Assembly (NCBI GenBank): GCA_029559435.1
Contig: JAKQBZ010000214.1
Coordinates: 1 to 33,482 of the forward strand
Origin: Deltaproteobacteria bacterium
Lineage (GTDB): Bacteria > Desulfobacterota > Syntrophorhabdia > Syntrophorhabdales > Syntrophorhabdaceae
Direction of reading: 5' to 3'
Length of the DNA stretch: 33,482 nucleotides
Made by a program: the position numbers and the translations under genes. Below are positions 27,489 through 33,482 of this stretch, piece after piece. Within the stretch, counting starts at the first letter, position 1. Each line of letters starts with the position of its first letter. The notes below the pieces were generated by a model. The model saw only the letters and a program-made list of their open reading frames with translations. It ran no database searches and was not told where the DNA came from.

Positions 27489-29129
27489 TTAGTGTTTTTG
27501 AGGAACCGGCGACAGCGTTTTTGTGGTAACCTTGGGCGGATATTTCTGAAGCGTCGCAAGATGTCCCTTAAGATAGCCGGTAAGGAATTCCACGTAGGGA
27601 AGTTTGCGTATCAGATAGCTGTGGTTTTCCTTTGGGTCTAAGTAGAGGTTGAACAACCTCCCGTAGCTATACCTCATCATCTCGCCCGAGAAACCACCGG
27701 GAGTGACGGTGTCCTGCACATTGTCGTTCTCGGCTGCCAACATGTATTTATACTCGCCGATCCGTATTCCCGAGGGGAACTGGTTGAGCCAGTAGTAGAC
27801 CGCCTTGCGGTTGGATTCCCCCTTATCGGCAAGCAAAAATGATGTCTGATCGATGCCGTCGATGAACCGGTCCTTCGGCATCTGGTCGTTTGCCCCTGCC
27901 AGGTTCAGCGATGTATTGAACAGGTCTGCGAGGTCAAAGATGCCGTCGGATATGCGGCCGGGTTTTATCATGCCGCGCCAGTAGACGATGCCGGGGACGC
28001 GCACGCCGCCTTCCCAGGTAGATCCCTTTGCGCCGCGGAACGGCGTATAGGCGCTGTCAGGCCACGTCTCCATCTCCGGCCCGTTGTCGGATGTAACAAA
28101 GATCAGCGTATTGTCGAGCTGGCCGGTCTCCTCGAGGGTTTTAACAAGGCGGCCCAGGATGTCGTCCATCTCGATCATCACATCCTTGTAAGGGTACTTT
28201 GCCGGCGATCTGCCCTTGTATTTATCGTTTGGATAGTTGTCGAAATGGCCGCCGCGCGTACAGTGGTAAAGCAGGAACGGCTTATCGCTCTTTGCCATCT
28301 TTTTGATGAACTTGACAGAGTAATCGGCCCATTTCTCGTCCAGCATAGAAAGAACGGGGATGGTGATCTCTTCAACGCTCTCCACCTTGCCGCCCTTTTT
28401 TGCATGGACGAGGTTCCTGTTCCACGGCCAGCTCTTTATCATTTCGGTGCGCTCTTTGCTGTACACGACTTCCGGGAAAAAGTAGGGATCACGCCATTCG
28501 GTATACATATCTGATACGCTCAGGAAGCCGTAGAAATCATCAAAGCCCACGTTCTGCGGATGCGATTCCTCGTTCTCACCCATGTGCCACTTCCCTACCG
28601 CCTGGGTGATATATCCGGCCTTGCTCAGGATGCTGGCCATGGTGATCTCTCCCCCCAGCCCGCCGGGCTCCCCGTACATGGGCGGGTGCAGGATGCCGTG
28701 CCTGATGGGCAGCCTCCCCGTCATGATCGTCGCCCTTGTGGGAGAACAGGACGGCTGCGCATATGCCGAGGTAAGCTGCAGTCCTTCGCGGGCCAGGCGG
28801 TCCATATTCGGCGTCGGCGCGCCTGCCATATGCCCGCCGCCATACGCCCCGAGGTCGCCCCATCCCACATCGTCCATGAGATAGATGAGGATGTTCGGCC
28901 TCTTGCCGGCCTTTTTCTGCAAGGCCTCGATCTTCTTCTTCGCTTCCGCCGCCTGTTCGGGATGAGGGATGACCGGCTCCATGTTCGGAGCGATCCGGAC
29001 GGTCTTCTGTACCAGCGGGTCTTCCCCATAAGCCGTTGTTGCGCCAGAAGCAACGATGATAAGACCGATCAACGCCACGCATAACAATACATCTCCGACA
29101 GAAACTGCTTTTTTAATGTGCTGCATCAT
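27489..29129 (-). CDS. Exported arylsulfatase, formylglycine type
   Basis: A 546-residue alkaline-phosphatase-superfamily sulfatase. N-terminal hydrophobic segment (residues 13-33) followed by TTAYGED suggests a signal peptide. The metal site D86-D87 is in LMDDVGWGDLG. The nucleophile C128 is in SCSPTRATIMTGRLPIRHG, a CxPxR motif needing conversion to formylglycine by a maturase not encoded here. DNGPEMETWPDS supplies more metal ligands. ATG has AAGGAGGTG seven bases ahead. It is flanked by its own terminator and by repeats, so is a single-gene unit. The substrate is unknown. Could also be a phosphonate hydrolase-like relative, but CSPTR favours sulfatase. Confidence 0.92.
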   Translation of the reverse strand: MMQHIKKAVSVGDVLLCVALIGLIIVASGATTAYGEDPLVQKTVRIAPNMEPVIPHPEQAAEAKKKIEALQKKAGKRPNILIYLMDDVGWGDLGAYGGGHMAGAPTPNMDRLAREGLQLTSAYAQPSCSPTRATIMTGRLPIRHGILHPPMYGEPGGLGGEITMASILSKAGYITQAVGKWHMGENEESHPQNVGFDDFYGFLSVSDMYTEWRDPYFFPEVVYSKERTEMIKSWPWNRNLVHAKKGGKVESVEEITIPVLSMLDEKWADYSVKFIKKMAKSDKPFLLYHCTRGGHFDNYPNDKYKGRSPAKYPYKDVMIEMDDILGRLVKTLEETGQLDNTLIFVTSDNGPEMETWPDSAYTPFRGAKGSTWEGGVRVPGIVYWRGMIKPGRISDGIFDLADLFNTSLNLAGANDQMPKDRFIDGIDQTSFLLADKGESNRKAVYYWLNQFPSGIRIGEYKYMLAAENDNVQDTVTPGGFSGEMMRYSYGRLFNLYLDPKENHSYLIRKLPYVEFLTGYLKGHLATLQKYPPKVTTKTLSPVPQKH

Positions 29130-29283
29130 ACTTACACCTCCTTAAAGAAAGACTGCTCATAGCTCATCGCAGACCCTACATCTGAATTTCTAAATTCTAA
29201 TATCGAAATCCTAAACAAATCCAAATATCAAATGTTCTAAACAAAAGTCTTTAAACAAATTTTTAAAATTGAAATATTCGTAC
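29130..29283. other. Sulfatase upstream gap with a family C repeat arm
   Basis: Includes the sulfatase ribosome site, a CTGCTCATAGCTCATCGCAG patch (family E words), then 29184-29240 with AATTTCTAAATTCTAATATC / AAATCCTAAACAAATCC words matching one arm of the family C repeat at 15153-15211, but without a clear second arm. AT-rich to 29283, where the 186-base element begins. Confidence 0.5.
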
Positions 29284-29469
29284 TTACGTAGAAAATAGCC
29301 TAAACCTAATGCGAGCATGGCGCCGGGATATCCCGGAGCAAACCGTCGTGAGGCAAGGAAGCTCGGTCTTTTGCGCAGCAAAAGTTCCGAAGCCGAACGC
29401 GAGCGAATGGAGCCGCAGGAGCGGAATGAGCGTGTTTGCGGGGGATGTCCCGACGCCATGCTCATCCTT
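29284..29469 (+). repeat. 186-base structured repeat element, copy 1
   Basis: Matches the reverse complement of 33297-33482 over 186 bases with about 13 differences and no gap. Imperfect terminal inverted repeats: 29313-29328 (GAGCATGGCGCCGGGA) pairs with 29448-29463. Inside are a CTTTTGC/GCAAAAG hairpin, CCGCAGGAGCGG and a CCGGGATATCCCGG palindrome. Stem differences between the two copies are compensatory. Reading frames through it are a by-product of composition. No transposase is nearby. Confidence 0.85.
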
Positions 29470-29494
29470 ATGGAGTACGGTCCGGGTCTGCTTT

Positions 29495-30160
29495 TCATTT
29501 CGTTCCTTTCTGTATCTTGTCTATGTTCTCTTTGAACTTCTCTGCCAGTTCAGTGACCGATTTCTTTGCGGCGTCCAGGCCGGTAAGGACCGTTGTAATG
29601 TCCATAGCGTTGGGAGCCTTCTTCGTGAGGAACGAAAAGACAAGGATGTTCGTGCCAGAGTCATACAGCTCCCCGGCAAGCGTCACCGAACCCATGAAAC
29701 TACCATTCATTCCGGCCGCGCTTTTGCCAAGATTCATAACAATCCCTATGGGGATCACGTGGGTGACGGTCGCCATTGCCGGATTGGTTTTTTCCAGGCC
29801 TGCCAGCGTGAACTTGAGGCGCAGGACATCGGGGCCGGGAGCGTTGACGACCGCATAGCCGTCCTGCATGACCCTGGTGAACTCCGTCTTCACAAAATCA
29901 GCGATCTTTTGCTGGTCCTCCGGCGATACCCCGTCAAACCGTGCGTCTTCCCCCTTGTAGATCTCAACGGGGTCGATGATGAACTTTATATATTTCCTTC
30001 CATCAACGCCAGGCCTCTTGTAGATCAATGTGTGCGGAAAATCAGCGCTGGGCTGCAGCCTGGATGCGGATTCAAGGCCTTTATACTCCTGGGGCCCGCT
30101 CGCGCAGCCTGCTGCGCAGAAGGCCATTGCCAACGCAATAATAAAACATAATCTCTTCAT
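29495..30160 (-). CDS. DUF3313-like outer-membrane/periplasmic lipoprotein
   Basis: 221 residues with a lipoprotein signal: KR start, hydrophobic CFIIALAMAFCAAGC, with lipid-attachment C19. The mature part has a conserved-looking DFPHTLIYKRPGVDG ... YIKFIIDPVEIYKG pattern and VTLAGELYDSGTNILVFSFLTKK, typical of the DUF3313 family as I remember it. Function unknown. AAGGAG is seven bases upstream of the ATG; the preceding small gene ends 15 bases before it, so both form one operon. Confidence 0.82.
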   Translation of the reverse strand: MKRLCFIIALAMAFCAAGCASGPQEYKGLESASRLQPSADFPHTLIYKRPGVDGRKYIKFIIDPVEIYKGEDARFDGVSPEDQQKIADFVKTEFTRVMQDGYAVVNAPGPDVLRLKFTLAGLEKTNPAMATVTHVIPIGIVMNLGKSAAGMNGSFMGSVTLAGELYDSGTNILVFSFLTKKAPNAMDITTVLTGLDAAKKSVTELAEKFKENIDKIQKGTK

Positions 30161-30175
30161 ACCGGACTCCTTTTT

Positions 30176-30373
30176 CTATTCGTTCGATATATCTTTTTTC
30201 CGCTCTTCCCATTTCACTATCTTCAGGTCAAGGACGGATATCGCATAGAGCACGGGGACCAACATAAGCGTTTCAGCTTCAGAAGGTACGGTTCCCTGGC
30301 CCCGCACGCCTGAGCTGAAGGCCTGCAACACAACAATGAGAACAACAAGAACAGCTCCCGCCCGTAATTTCAT
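30176..30373 (-). CDS. Small membrane or exported protein, unrecognised
   Basis: 65 residues from ATG 30373, with AAGGA eight bases upstream. The start MKLRAGAVLVVLIVVLQAFSS is a signal peptide or membrane anchor; a second hydrophobic stretch (LMLVPVLYAISVLDLKIV) follows and the tail is charged (KWEERKKDISNE). A longer frame to 30472 has no better ribosome site. Located 15 bases ahead of the lipoprotein gene, so co-transcribed. I do not recognise a family. Confidence 0.6.
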   Translation of the reverse strand: MKLRAGAVLVVLIVVLQAFSSGVRGQGTVPSEAETLMLVPVLYAISVLDLKIVKWEERKKDISNE

Positions 30374-30388
30374 GCTGTAAATCCTTAT

Positions 30389-30400
30389 GCAAAATTTTGC
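30389..30400. promoter_or_regulatory. 12-base palindrome upstream of the small-protein/lipoprotein operon
   Basis: GCAAAATTTTGC, a perfect palindrome 16 bases upstream of the small-protein ATG. It would lie in the leader or core promoter and could be an operator. Chance is possible given AT richness. Confidence 0.3.
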
Positions 30401-30519
30401 GATGCGGATAGGTACAACAATAAACCTTTTTTTGTATGATACTACCATAGCAGTGAAACAAATTTTTGGCAATTAAAAAGTGGCCTGAGGCGCTGAGAGG
30501 GCTGATCCACGTCAAAAGT

Positions 30520-30564
30520 GGAGGCACACTCTGCCGGAGGAGCAACTGGCAAGGGTGTGCCTCC
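30520..30564 (-). terminator. Hairpin after the HU gene
   Basis: Perfect 10-base arms GGAGGCACAC (30520-30529) and GTGTGCCTCC (30555-30564) with an inner TGCC/GGCA pairing, nine bases beyond the HU stop codon. Weak T-tract (ACTTTTGAC). Likely terminator or RNA-stabilising hairpin. Confidence 0.6.
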
Positions 30565-30572
30565 TGAAGGTA

Positions 30573-30845
30573 CTACTTGACCGTTTTCCTGAACAACGGC
30601 GATGCTGAAAACTTTGGCACCTTCTTTGCTGCAATCTTCATCGGTTTTCCGGTTCTTGGGTTCCTCCCGTTACGGGCCTTTCTTTTCGCTACCGAAAAGG
30701 TTCCGAAACCAACGAGACTGAGCTTATCGCCTTTCTTCATAACTTCTTTCAGCACATCGACAACGCAGTTTACCGCCTTTTCTGCCTGCGCTTTGCTGAA
30801 TTTTGTCTTTGCCGCTACTTTTTCGATGAATGCTGCCTTTGTCAT
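30573..30845 (-). CDS. hup: DNA-binding protein HU
   Basis: A 90-residue HU/IHF-family nucleoid protein with MTKAAFIEKVAAKT start, GFGTFSVAKRKARNGRNPRTGKPM and the DNA-minor-groove arm, and a basic C-terminus. AGGAGGTGA lies seven bases ahead of the ATG. The gap upstream holds a 20-base palindrome (30905-30924). It shares its neighbourhood with two other basic small proteins, the 18-residue microprotein and the RHH protein. Confidence 0.96.
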   Translation of the reverse strand: MTKAAFIEKVAAKTKFSKAQAEKAVNCVVDVLKEVMKKGDKLSLVGFGTFSVAKRKARNGRNPRTGKPMKIAAKKVPKFSASPLFRKTVK

Positions 30846-30904
30846 CTATTGCTCACCTCCTTTCCTGTGGTTTTGTATTGCATGCTCTATCACATCTGCC
30901 CTCC

Positions 30905-30924
30905 TTCGAAACCATAGTTTCGAA
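30905..30924. promoter_or_regulatory. 20-base palindromic operator candidate upstream of HU
   Basis: TTCGAAAC (30905-30912), CATA spacer, GTTTCGAA (30917-30924): perfect 8-base arms, about 60 bases upstream of the HU ATG. It has the size of a dimeric repressor site. No T-tract follows, arguing against a terminator. The nearby RHH protein is one possible binder; inference only. Confidence 0.5.
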
Positions 30925-31019
30925 TAGTTGAACGTCATGGTTCACAGAAAAGCACTCACTGTGCGCTCCAAGAGATTCCGCAAGTAATACCCGCCGCCGC
31001 GTGAACGTGAGGTTGGGGT

Positions 31020-31042
31020 GGGAAGGGGCTTTCGCCCCTCCC
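31020..31042 (-). terminator. GC-rich hairpin after the microprotein gene
   Basis: On the minus strand GGGAGGGGC, GAAA loop, GCCCCTTCCC starting directly after the microprotein TAA. The stem has one bulged base and a stable GAAA loop, but no T-tract, so it may act as an mRNA 3' stabiliser rather than a terminator. Confidence 0.5.
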
Positions 31043-31099
31043 TTATTTCTTCTTACCTGTTGCTTTCTTCTTTGTTGCTGCTTTCTTCTTTGTTGCCAT
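31043..31099 (-). CDS. 18-residue lysine-rich microprotein
   Basis: The complete product would be MATKKKAATKKKATGKKK: nine lysines, with an ATKKKA repeat, resembling the basic tails of histone H1-like and HU-type bacterial proteins. Evidence that it is a gene: GGGGGTGAT, an almost perfect anti-16S match, is five bases ahead of the ATG; it starts 19 bases after the RHH stop; and a hairpin follows the stop. Likely to bind DNA or RNA electrostatically, perhaps modulating HU or RHH. No family is recognised. Too short for usual gene finders. Confidence 0.6.
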   Translation of the reverse strand: MATKKKAATKKKATGKKK

Positions 31100-31118
31100 T
31101 ATGTATCACCCCCTTTCC

Positions 31119-31301
31119 TTAGAGTTTTTGCTCCCTTTCGTCCAGCTCGATCCTTCCTCTGCGTATCAGTAATCTCAGGAACGTTGATACATTCATCCCG
31201 AGAGTGGAAGCCCTCTTTTCCAGAATCTCAAACTCTTCCTTGCTCAGTCGAACTATAACCGGAACCGATTTCTTTTCTGCCTCTGCCTTTTTCTTCCCCA
31301 T
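31119..31301 (-). CDS. Small ribbon-helix-helix-type regulator
   Basis: 60 residues: a lysine-rich head (MGKKKAEAEKKS), a strand VPVIVRLS, then two helices (KEEFEILEKRASTLGM and NVSTFLRLLIRRGR). The pattern fits the MetJ/Arc (RHH) fold, in which a strand pair enters the DNA major groove. GGGAT lies six bases upstream of the ATG. It is first in an operon with the microprotein, driven by a perfect consensus promoter. Target sites are unknown; autoregulation is plausible. Antitoxin-like, but no toxin gene is adjacent. Confidence 0.82.
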   Translation of the reverse strand: MGKKKAEAEKKSVPVIVRLSKEEFEILEKRASTLGMNVSTFLRLLIRRGRIELDEREQKL

Positions 31302-31326
31302 TTCATCCCTATTCTTATACGTTTAC

Positions 31327-31356
31327 ATTATAAATATATTAAAAATATCTTGTCAA
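31327..31356 (-). promoter_or_regulatory. Perfect consensus promoter of the RHH-microprotein operon
   Basis: Minus strand: TTGACA (31356-31351), 18-base spacer, TATAAT (31332-31327). Start site predicted near 31320, giving a leader of about 19 bases. TTATA and TATAA half-sites overlap the -10 region, compatible with repression. The strongest promoter match in the window. Confidence 0.75.
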
Positions 31357-31678
31357 TAAAATAATAATTTTTTTTTATATAATATTTATATTAAAATAAT
31401 TTTTATATATATTTTATATATTATTTTACTTATTTTTTAAATCTATTATATATTTAATTAAAGTTTATATTATACTTATTAGTAAATTTAATTATATTTT
31501 ATATAATTATTTTATATTTATTTTTAATATTTTATATATTTTTTGTTATACACTATATATGAGAAAATGCATTGCGCGTAGCGTAAAAAAGTTCATAGCT
31601 GATCGCAAATCCTAAATAGGATTTCGATATTAAAATACTTTAGAGTTTCATAAGCTGATAGCTGTCTTTAAAATATCT
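31357..31678. other. Extreme AT-rich tract plus repeat fragments
   Basis: From 31361 to 31540 there are only five G or C in 180 bases, in a genome of about half GC. It consists of runs of T, TATAT and TTTAAT words, with no coding potential. From 31590 to 31668 follow fragments of the E and C repeat families (AGTTCATAGCTGATCGC, AAATCCTAAATAGGATTTCG, CATAAGCTGATAGCTG). The plus-strand gene promoter should be here. No gene. Confidence 0.8.
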
Positions 31679-31852
31679 ATGGCGTTTGTTCCAGGATGCT
31701 GCTACATTTATTACAAGAATGTTCTGCCGATACCTGGCAAGGTTCGCTATGGCGGTGATCCCGTGAACCCCTGGATGACACAGCTACAGGAAAAGCTTGC
31801 CGCAGAGGGCATCCTGTCGGATCCTCAAAAGGCGCTGTTTGTGCCGCAGTAG
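31679..31852 (+). pseudogene. In-frame N-terminal fragment of the dehydrogenase-like gene, ending at TAG
   Basis: 57 codons from ATG 31679 to TAG 31850-31852: begins MAFVPGCCYIYYKNVLPIPG, and includes YGGDPVNPWMTQLQEKLAAE. The TAG is in the same frame as the 440-codon dehydrogenase-like frame downstream (31889), with 12 further sense codons between (HYADTVDEFIGQ). The CAG preceding and a likely CAG origin of the TAG make a single C-to-T nonsense change the simplest explanation. No ribosome site is obvious upstream, and the left flank is repeat. I do not recognise the fragment itself. Confidence 0.45.
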
Positions 31853-31888
31853 CATTATGCTGATACTGTTGATGAATTCATAGGTCAA

Positions 31889-33211
31889 TTGAAGGGCTTC
31901 GTAGGTTCTGCCCTGCAAAATAGTAAAGACCTCACTGTCTTTGTCGATGGCATGCCGAAGGAATGTTCCGAGAAGGGCGCTCCTGACGTTGATCGGGCCG
32001 TCCGTGACGCCCTTAATAATGCAGGCCTGTCTCCTGACTGGGTTATCTTGTCAGAGCGCCTGGGCATCCCTCCCACCGATCTCCATGCGTCCCATCACCT
32101 CGTTGAAGATACCAGGCACATCGTTCGTGCATGCAAGCCCGGCATTTTCGTTGTCCTCGGCTCGGGGAGCATTACTGACGTTGTAAAACAGGCGCTCTTT
32201 CTCGAAGGCACCGGGTCGCCCTTTATATCAATACCCACCGCCCTCACGGTAACTGCCTTCACGTCCGCATTCTCTGTCATTGATTTTTTTGGCGCAAAAC
32301 GGACCGGGCTTTCCCGCGAGATCGCTGCCACGTTCTGGATCAGATCGATCCTCGAATGCGCTCCTCCGCGCATGTCCCGCGCAGGCTACGGCGACCTGCT
32401 CGCGCGGTTTGTCGCCTACGGCGACTGGTATCTCGGAAAATGCCTTGGCGTCATGGACCGTTACGACGAAACGGCCTTCCGGCTTATGGAGCCTTTCGTG
32501 GAAGGCATCAAAAAAAGCGCCGACGGTTTTGCCCGATCCCCCCTCCCCGGAGAGACGATCAGGTGCATCTCGGCGTCCCTTGCCATGGCTGGGATAGCCA
32601 TGTCGGTAAGCGGCGAGACGACGCCGTTGTCCGGCTTCGAGCACGTCATCAGCCACGGCCTCGACTTTCTGAGGCTTGCCTCAGGGAGAGAGCTCGTTTT
32701 TCACGGGGAGCAGGTGGCCCTTGGGTGCCTTACAAGCGCCCGCGCCATTGACTGGCTGCTCGGGAATAATAGCATCGATGGTGTGCTCTGGCTGCAGGAG
32801 CCCGAGAACGAAGGGCTGGTCATCCTCAACGATCTTATTGACAGGGCACCTTTGCCTCCGGCGCCGGACCGGGTCGAAAAGGCGCGGCAGGAGTTTATTC
32901 GTGAATACATGAAGAAATCCGGTCGGTGGAAAGGAGAGCTGGCGCTGGGAAGGATCGGAGCGTTCACAAAGGAATGGCCGGAGATACAAAGGAATCTCGC
33001 GCGGCTCACCCAGCGCACCACGGAGATCGCTTCCCTGATGAGGCTCGCCGGGCTTCCCCTCACGCCGGCCGCAACGACGCCCCCCACGTCGGACGATGAA
33101 TACGGGTGGGCGGTCCGCTTTTCCCCTTTTGTCCGCTCCCGCATGAACATCTCAGACCTCATCTTCTGGATGGGTAAAGATGTGGCACGATTTATCTATA
33201 AACCTGACTGA
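31889..33211 (+). CDS. sn-glycerol-1-phosphate dehydrogenase-like (Fe-ADH superfamily), possibly disrupted
   Basis: 440 residues from a poor TTG start. The core matches the glycerol-1-phosphate dehydrogenase/AraM group: nucleotide loop VVLGSGSITDVVKQA, PFISIPTALTVTAFTSAFS, metal-site Asp in GYGDLLARFVAYGDW, and histidines in SGFEHVISHGLD and VFHGEQVALG. G1PDH makes sn-glycerol-1-phosphate from dihydroxyacetone phosphate with NAD(P)H. The TTG start lacks a good ribosome site (only AGGT), and the upstream in-frame TAG suggests the true N-terminus is lost. Either a pseudogene or a recoded gene. A different long-chain dehydrogenase role is possible. Confidence 0.75.
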   Translation: MKGFVGSALQNSKDLTVFVDGMPKECSEKGAPDVDRAVRDALNNAGLSPDWVILSERLGIPPTDLHASHHLVEDTRHIVRACKPGIFVVLGSGSITDVVKQALFLEGTGSPFISIPTALTVTAFTSAFSVIDFFGAKRTGLSREIAATFWIRSILECAPPRMSRAGYGDLLARFVAYGDWYLGKCLGVMDRYDETAFRLMEPFVEGIKKSADGFARSPLPGETIRCISASLAMAGIAMSVSGETTPLSGFEHVISHGLDFLRLASGRELVFHGEQVALGCLTSARAIDWLLGNNSIDGVLWLQEPENEGLVILNDLIDRAPLPPAPDRVEKARQEFIREYMKKSGRWKGELALGRIGAFTKEWPEIQRNLARLTQRTTEIASLMRLAGLPLTPAATTPPTSDDEYGWAVRFSPFVRSRMNISDLIFWMGKDVARFIYKPD

Positions 33212-33296
33212 TCCAGCGGTCATCAAATCAACAACAGCTCATAACAAAACAATTACCCATACCGCTCTTTGCGCGTTATCCTCTACTTTCCTCCGC
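33212..33296. other. Short gap after the dehydrogenase-like gene
   Basis: 85 bases between the stop codon and element copy 2, with no clear terminator hairpin and no repeats of the E, A or F families. Nothing else seen. Confidence 0.3.
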
Positions 33297-33482
33297 AAGG
33301 ATGAGTATGGCACAGGGACATCCCCCGCAAACACGCTCATTCCGCTCCTGCGGCTCCATTCGCTCCCGTTCGGCTTCGGAACTTTTGCTTCGCAAAAGAC
33401 CGAGCTTCCTTGCCTCACGACGGTTTGCTCCGGGATATCCCTGTGCCATACTCTCATTAGGCTCAGGTTATTTTCTACGTAA
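33297..33482 (-). repeat. 186-base structured repeat element, copy 2 (inverted)
   Basis: Reverse-complement copy of 29284-29469, about 93% identical over 186 bases, ending at the window edge, so it may continue. Its terminal stem is perfect: GAGTATGGCACAGGGA pairs with TCCCTGTGCCATACTC. The loop of the inner CTTTTGC hairpin differs (GAA instead of GCA). Frames on either strand here are repeat-derived. Confidence 0.85.

Noticed and set aside
29309-30151. 280-codon plus-strand open frame
   Set aside because: Starts inside the 186-base element and then runs antisense to the lipoprotein gene. Its opening translation recurs in copy 2, showing it is repeat-derived.
31119-31301. Toxin-antitoxin system with the RHH protein as antitoxin
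   Set aside because: The downstream gene is an 18-residue basic peptide, not a recognised toxin, and no toxin frame lies upstream.
33239-33457. 72-codon minus-strand frame near the right end
   Set aside because: Lies mostly in element copy 2; the same translation arises from copy 1, and the structural changes are base-pair compensatory, not codon-conserving.

Overview
The window looks like chromosomal DNA of a mid-GC anaerobic bacterium, most plausibly a Desulfobacterota-type (former deltaproteobacterial) syntroph or relative. This rests on the dense one-strand operons in the order nrdR-ribD-ribE-ribBA-ribH-nusB and yceD-rpmF-plsX-...-fabD-fabG-acpP-fabF, the gene trio ftsH-folP-cdaA, an iron-sulfur flavoprotein and lone cytoplasmic ferredoxin-like proteins. 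The taxon is inference; no rRNA or tRNA gene is present.

Layout. Positions 119-3481 (minus): ftsH-folP-cdaA, ending in c-di-AMP synthesis. 3747-4595 (plus): an iron-sulfur flavoprotein with a zinc ribbon. 4713-5948 (minus): a CBS-domain protein and a YacP/NYN ribonuclease-like protein. 6180-19097 (minus): a long housekeeping superoperon. It begins at a strong sigma70-like promoter (19121-19150) and carries yceD, rpmF, plsX, an acyl-CoA dehydrogenase where fabH usually sits, fabD, fabG, acpP, fabF, rpiB, glyA, a dCMP deaminase, nrdR, the riboflavin genes and nusB. Many junctions are 4-base ATGA/TTGA overlaps, so translational coupling is likely. 19298-24434 (minus): cysE, UPF0280, a NIL-domain ferredoxin, a NifS-type cysteine desulfurase, mtaB, yggT and yggU, a cluster centred on cysteine, sulfur transfer and tRNA thiolation. 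24743-27229: a multi-PAS/GAF diguanylate cyclase. 27489-29129: an exported formylglycine-type sulfatase.

The right end (29284-33482) is different. It is bounded by two inverted 186-base copies of a highly structured element whose terminal stems carry compensatory substitutions. Between them lie a DUF3313-like lipoprotein, a small exported protein, HU, an 18-residue lysine-rich microprotein too short for standard gene callers, a ribbon-helix-helix regulator with a perfect consensus promoter, a tract with only five G/C in 180 bases, and a glycerol-1-phosphate-dehydrogenase-like gene whose reading frame is interrupted by an in-frame TAG.

Throughout the window nearly every gap over about 100 bases is filled with word-like inverted repeats. 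There are at least four families, each in two or more copies with conserved arms and often divergent loops. These repeats and the 186-base element are the most unusual content here.
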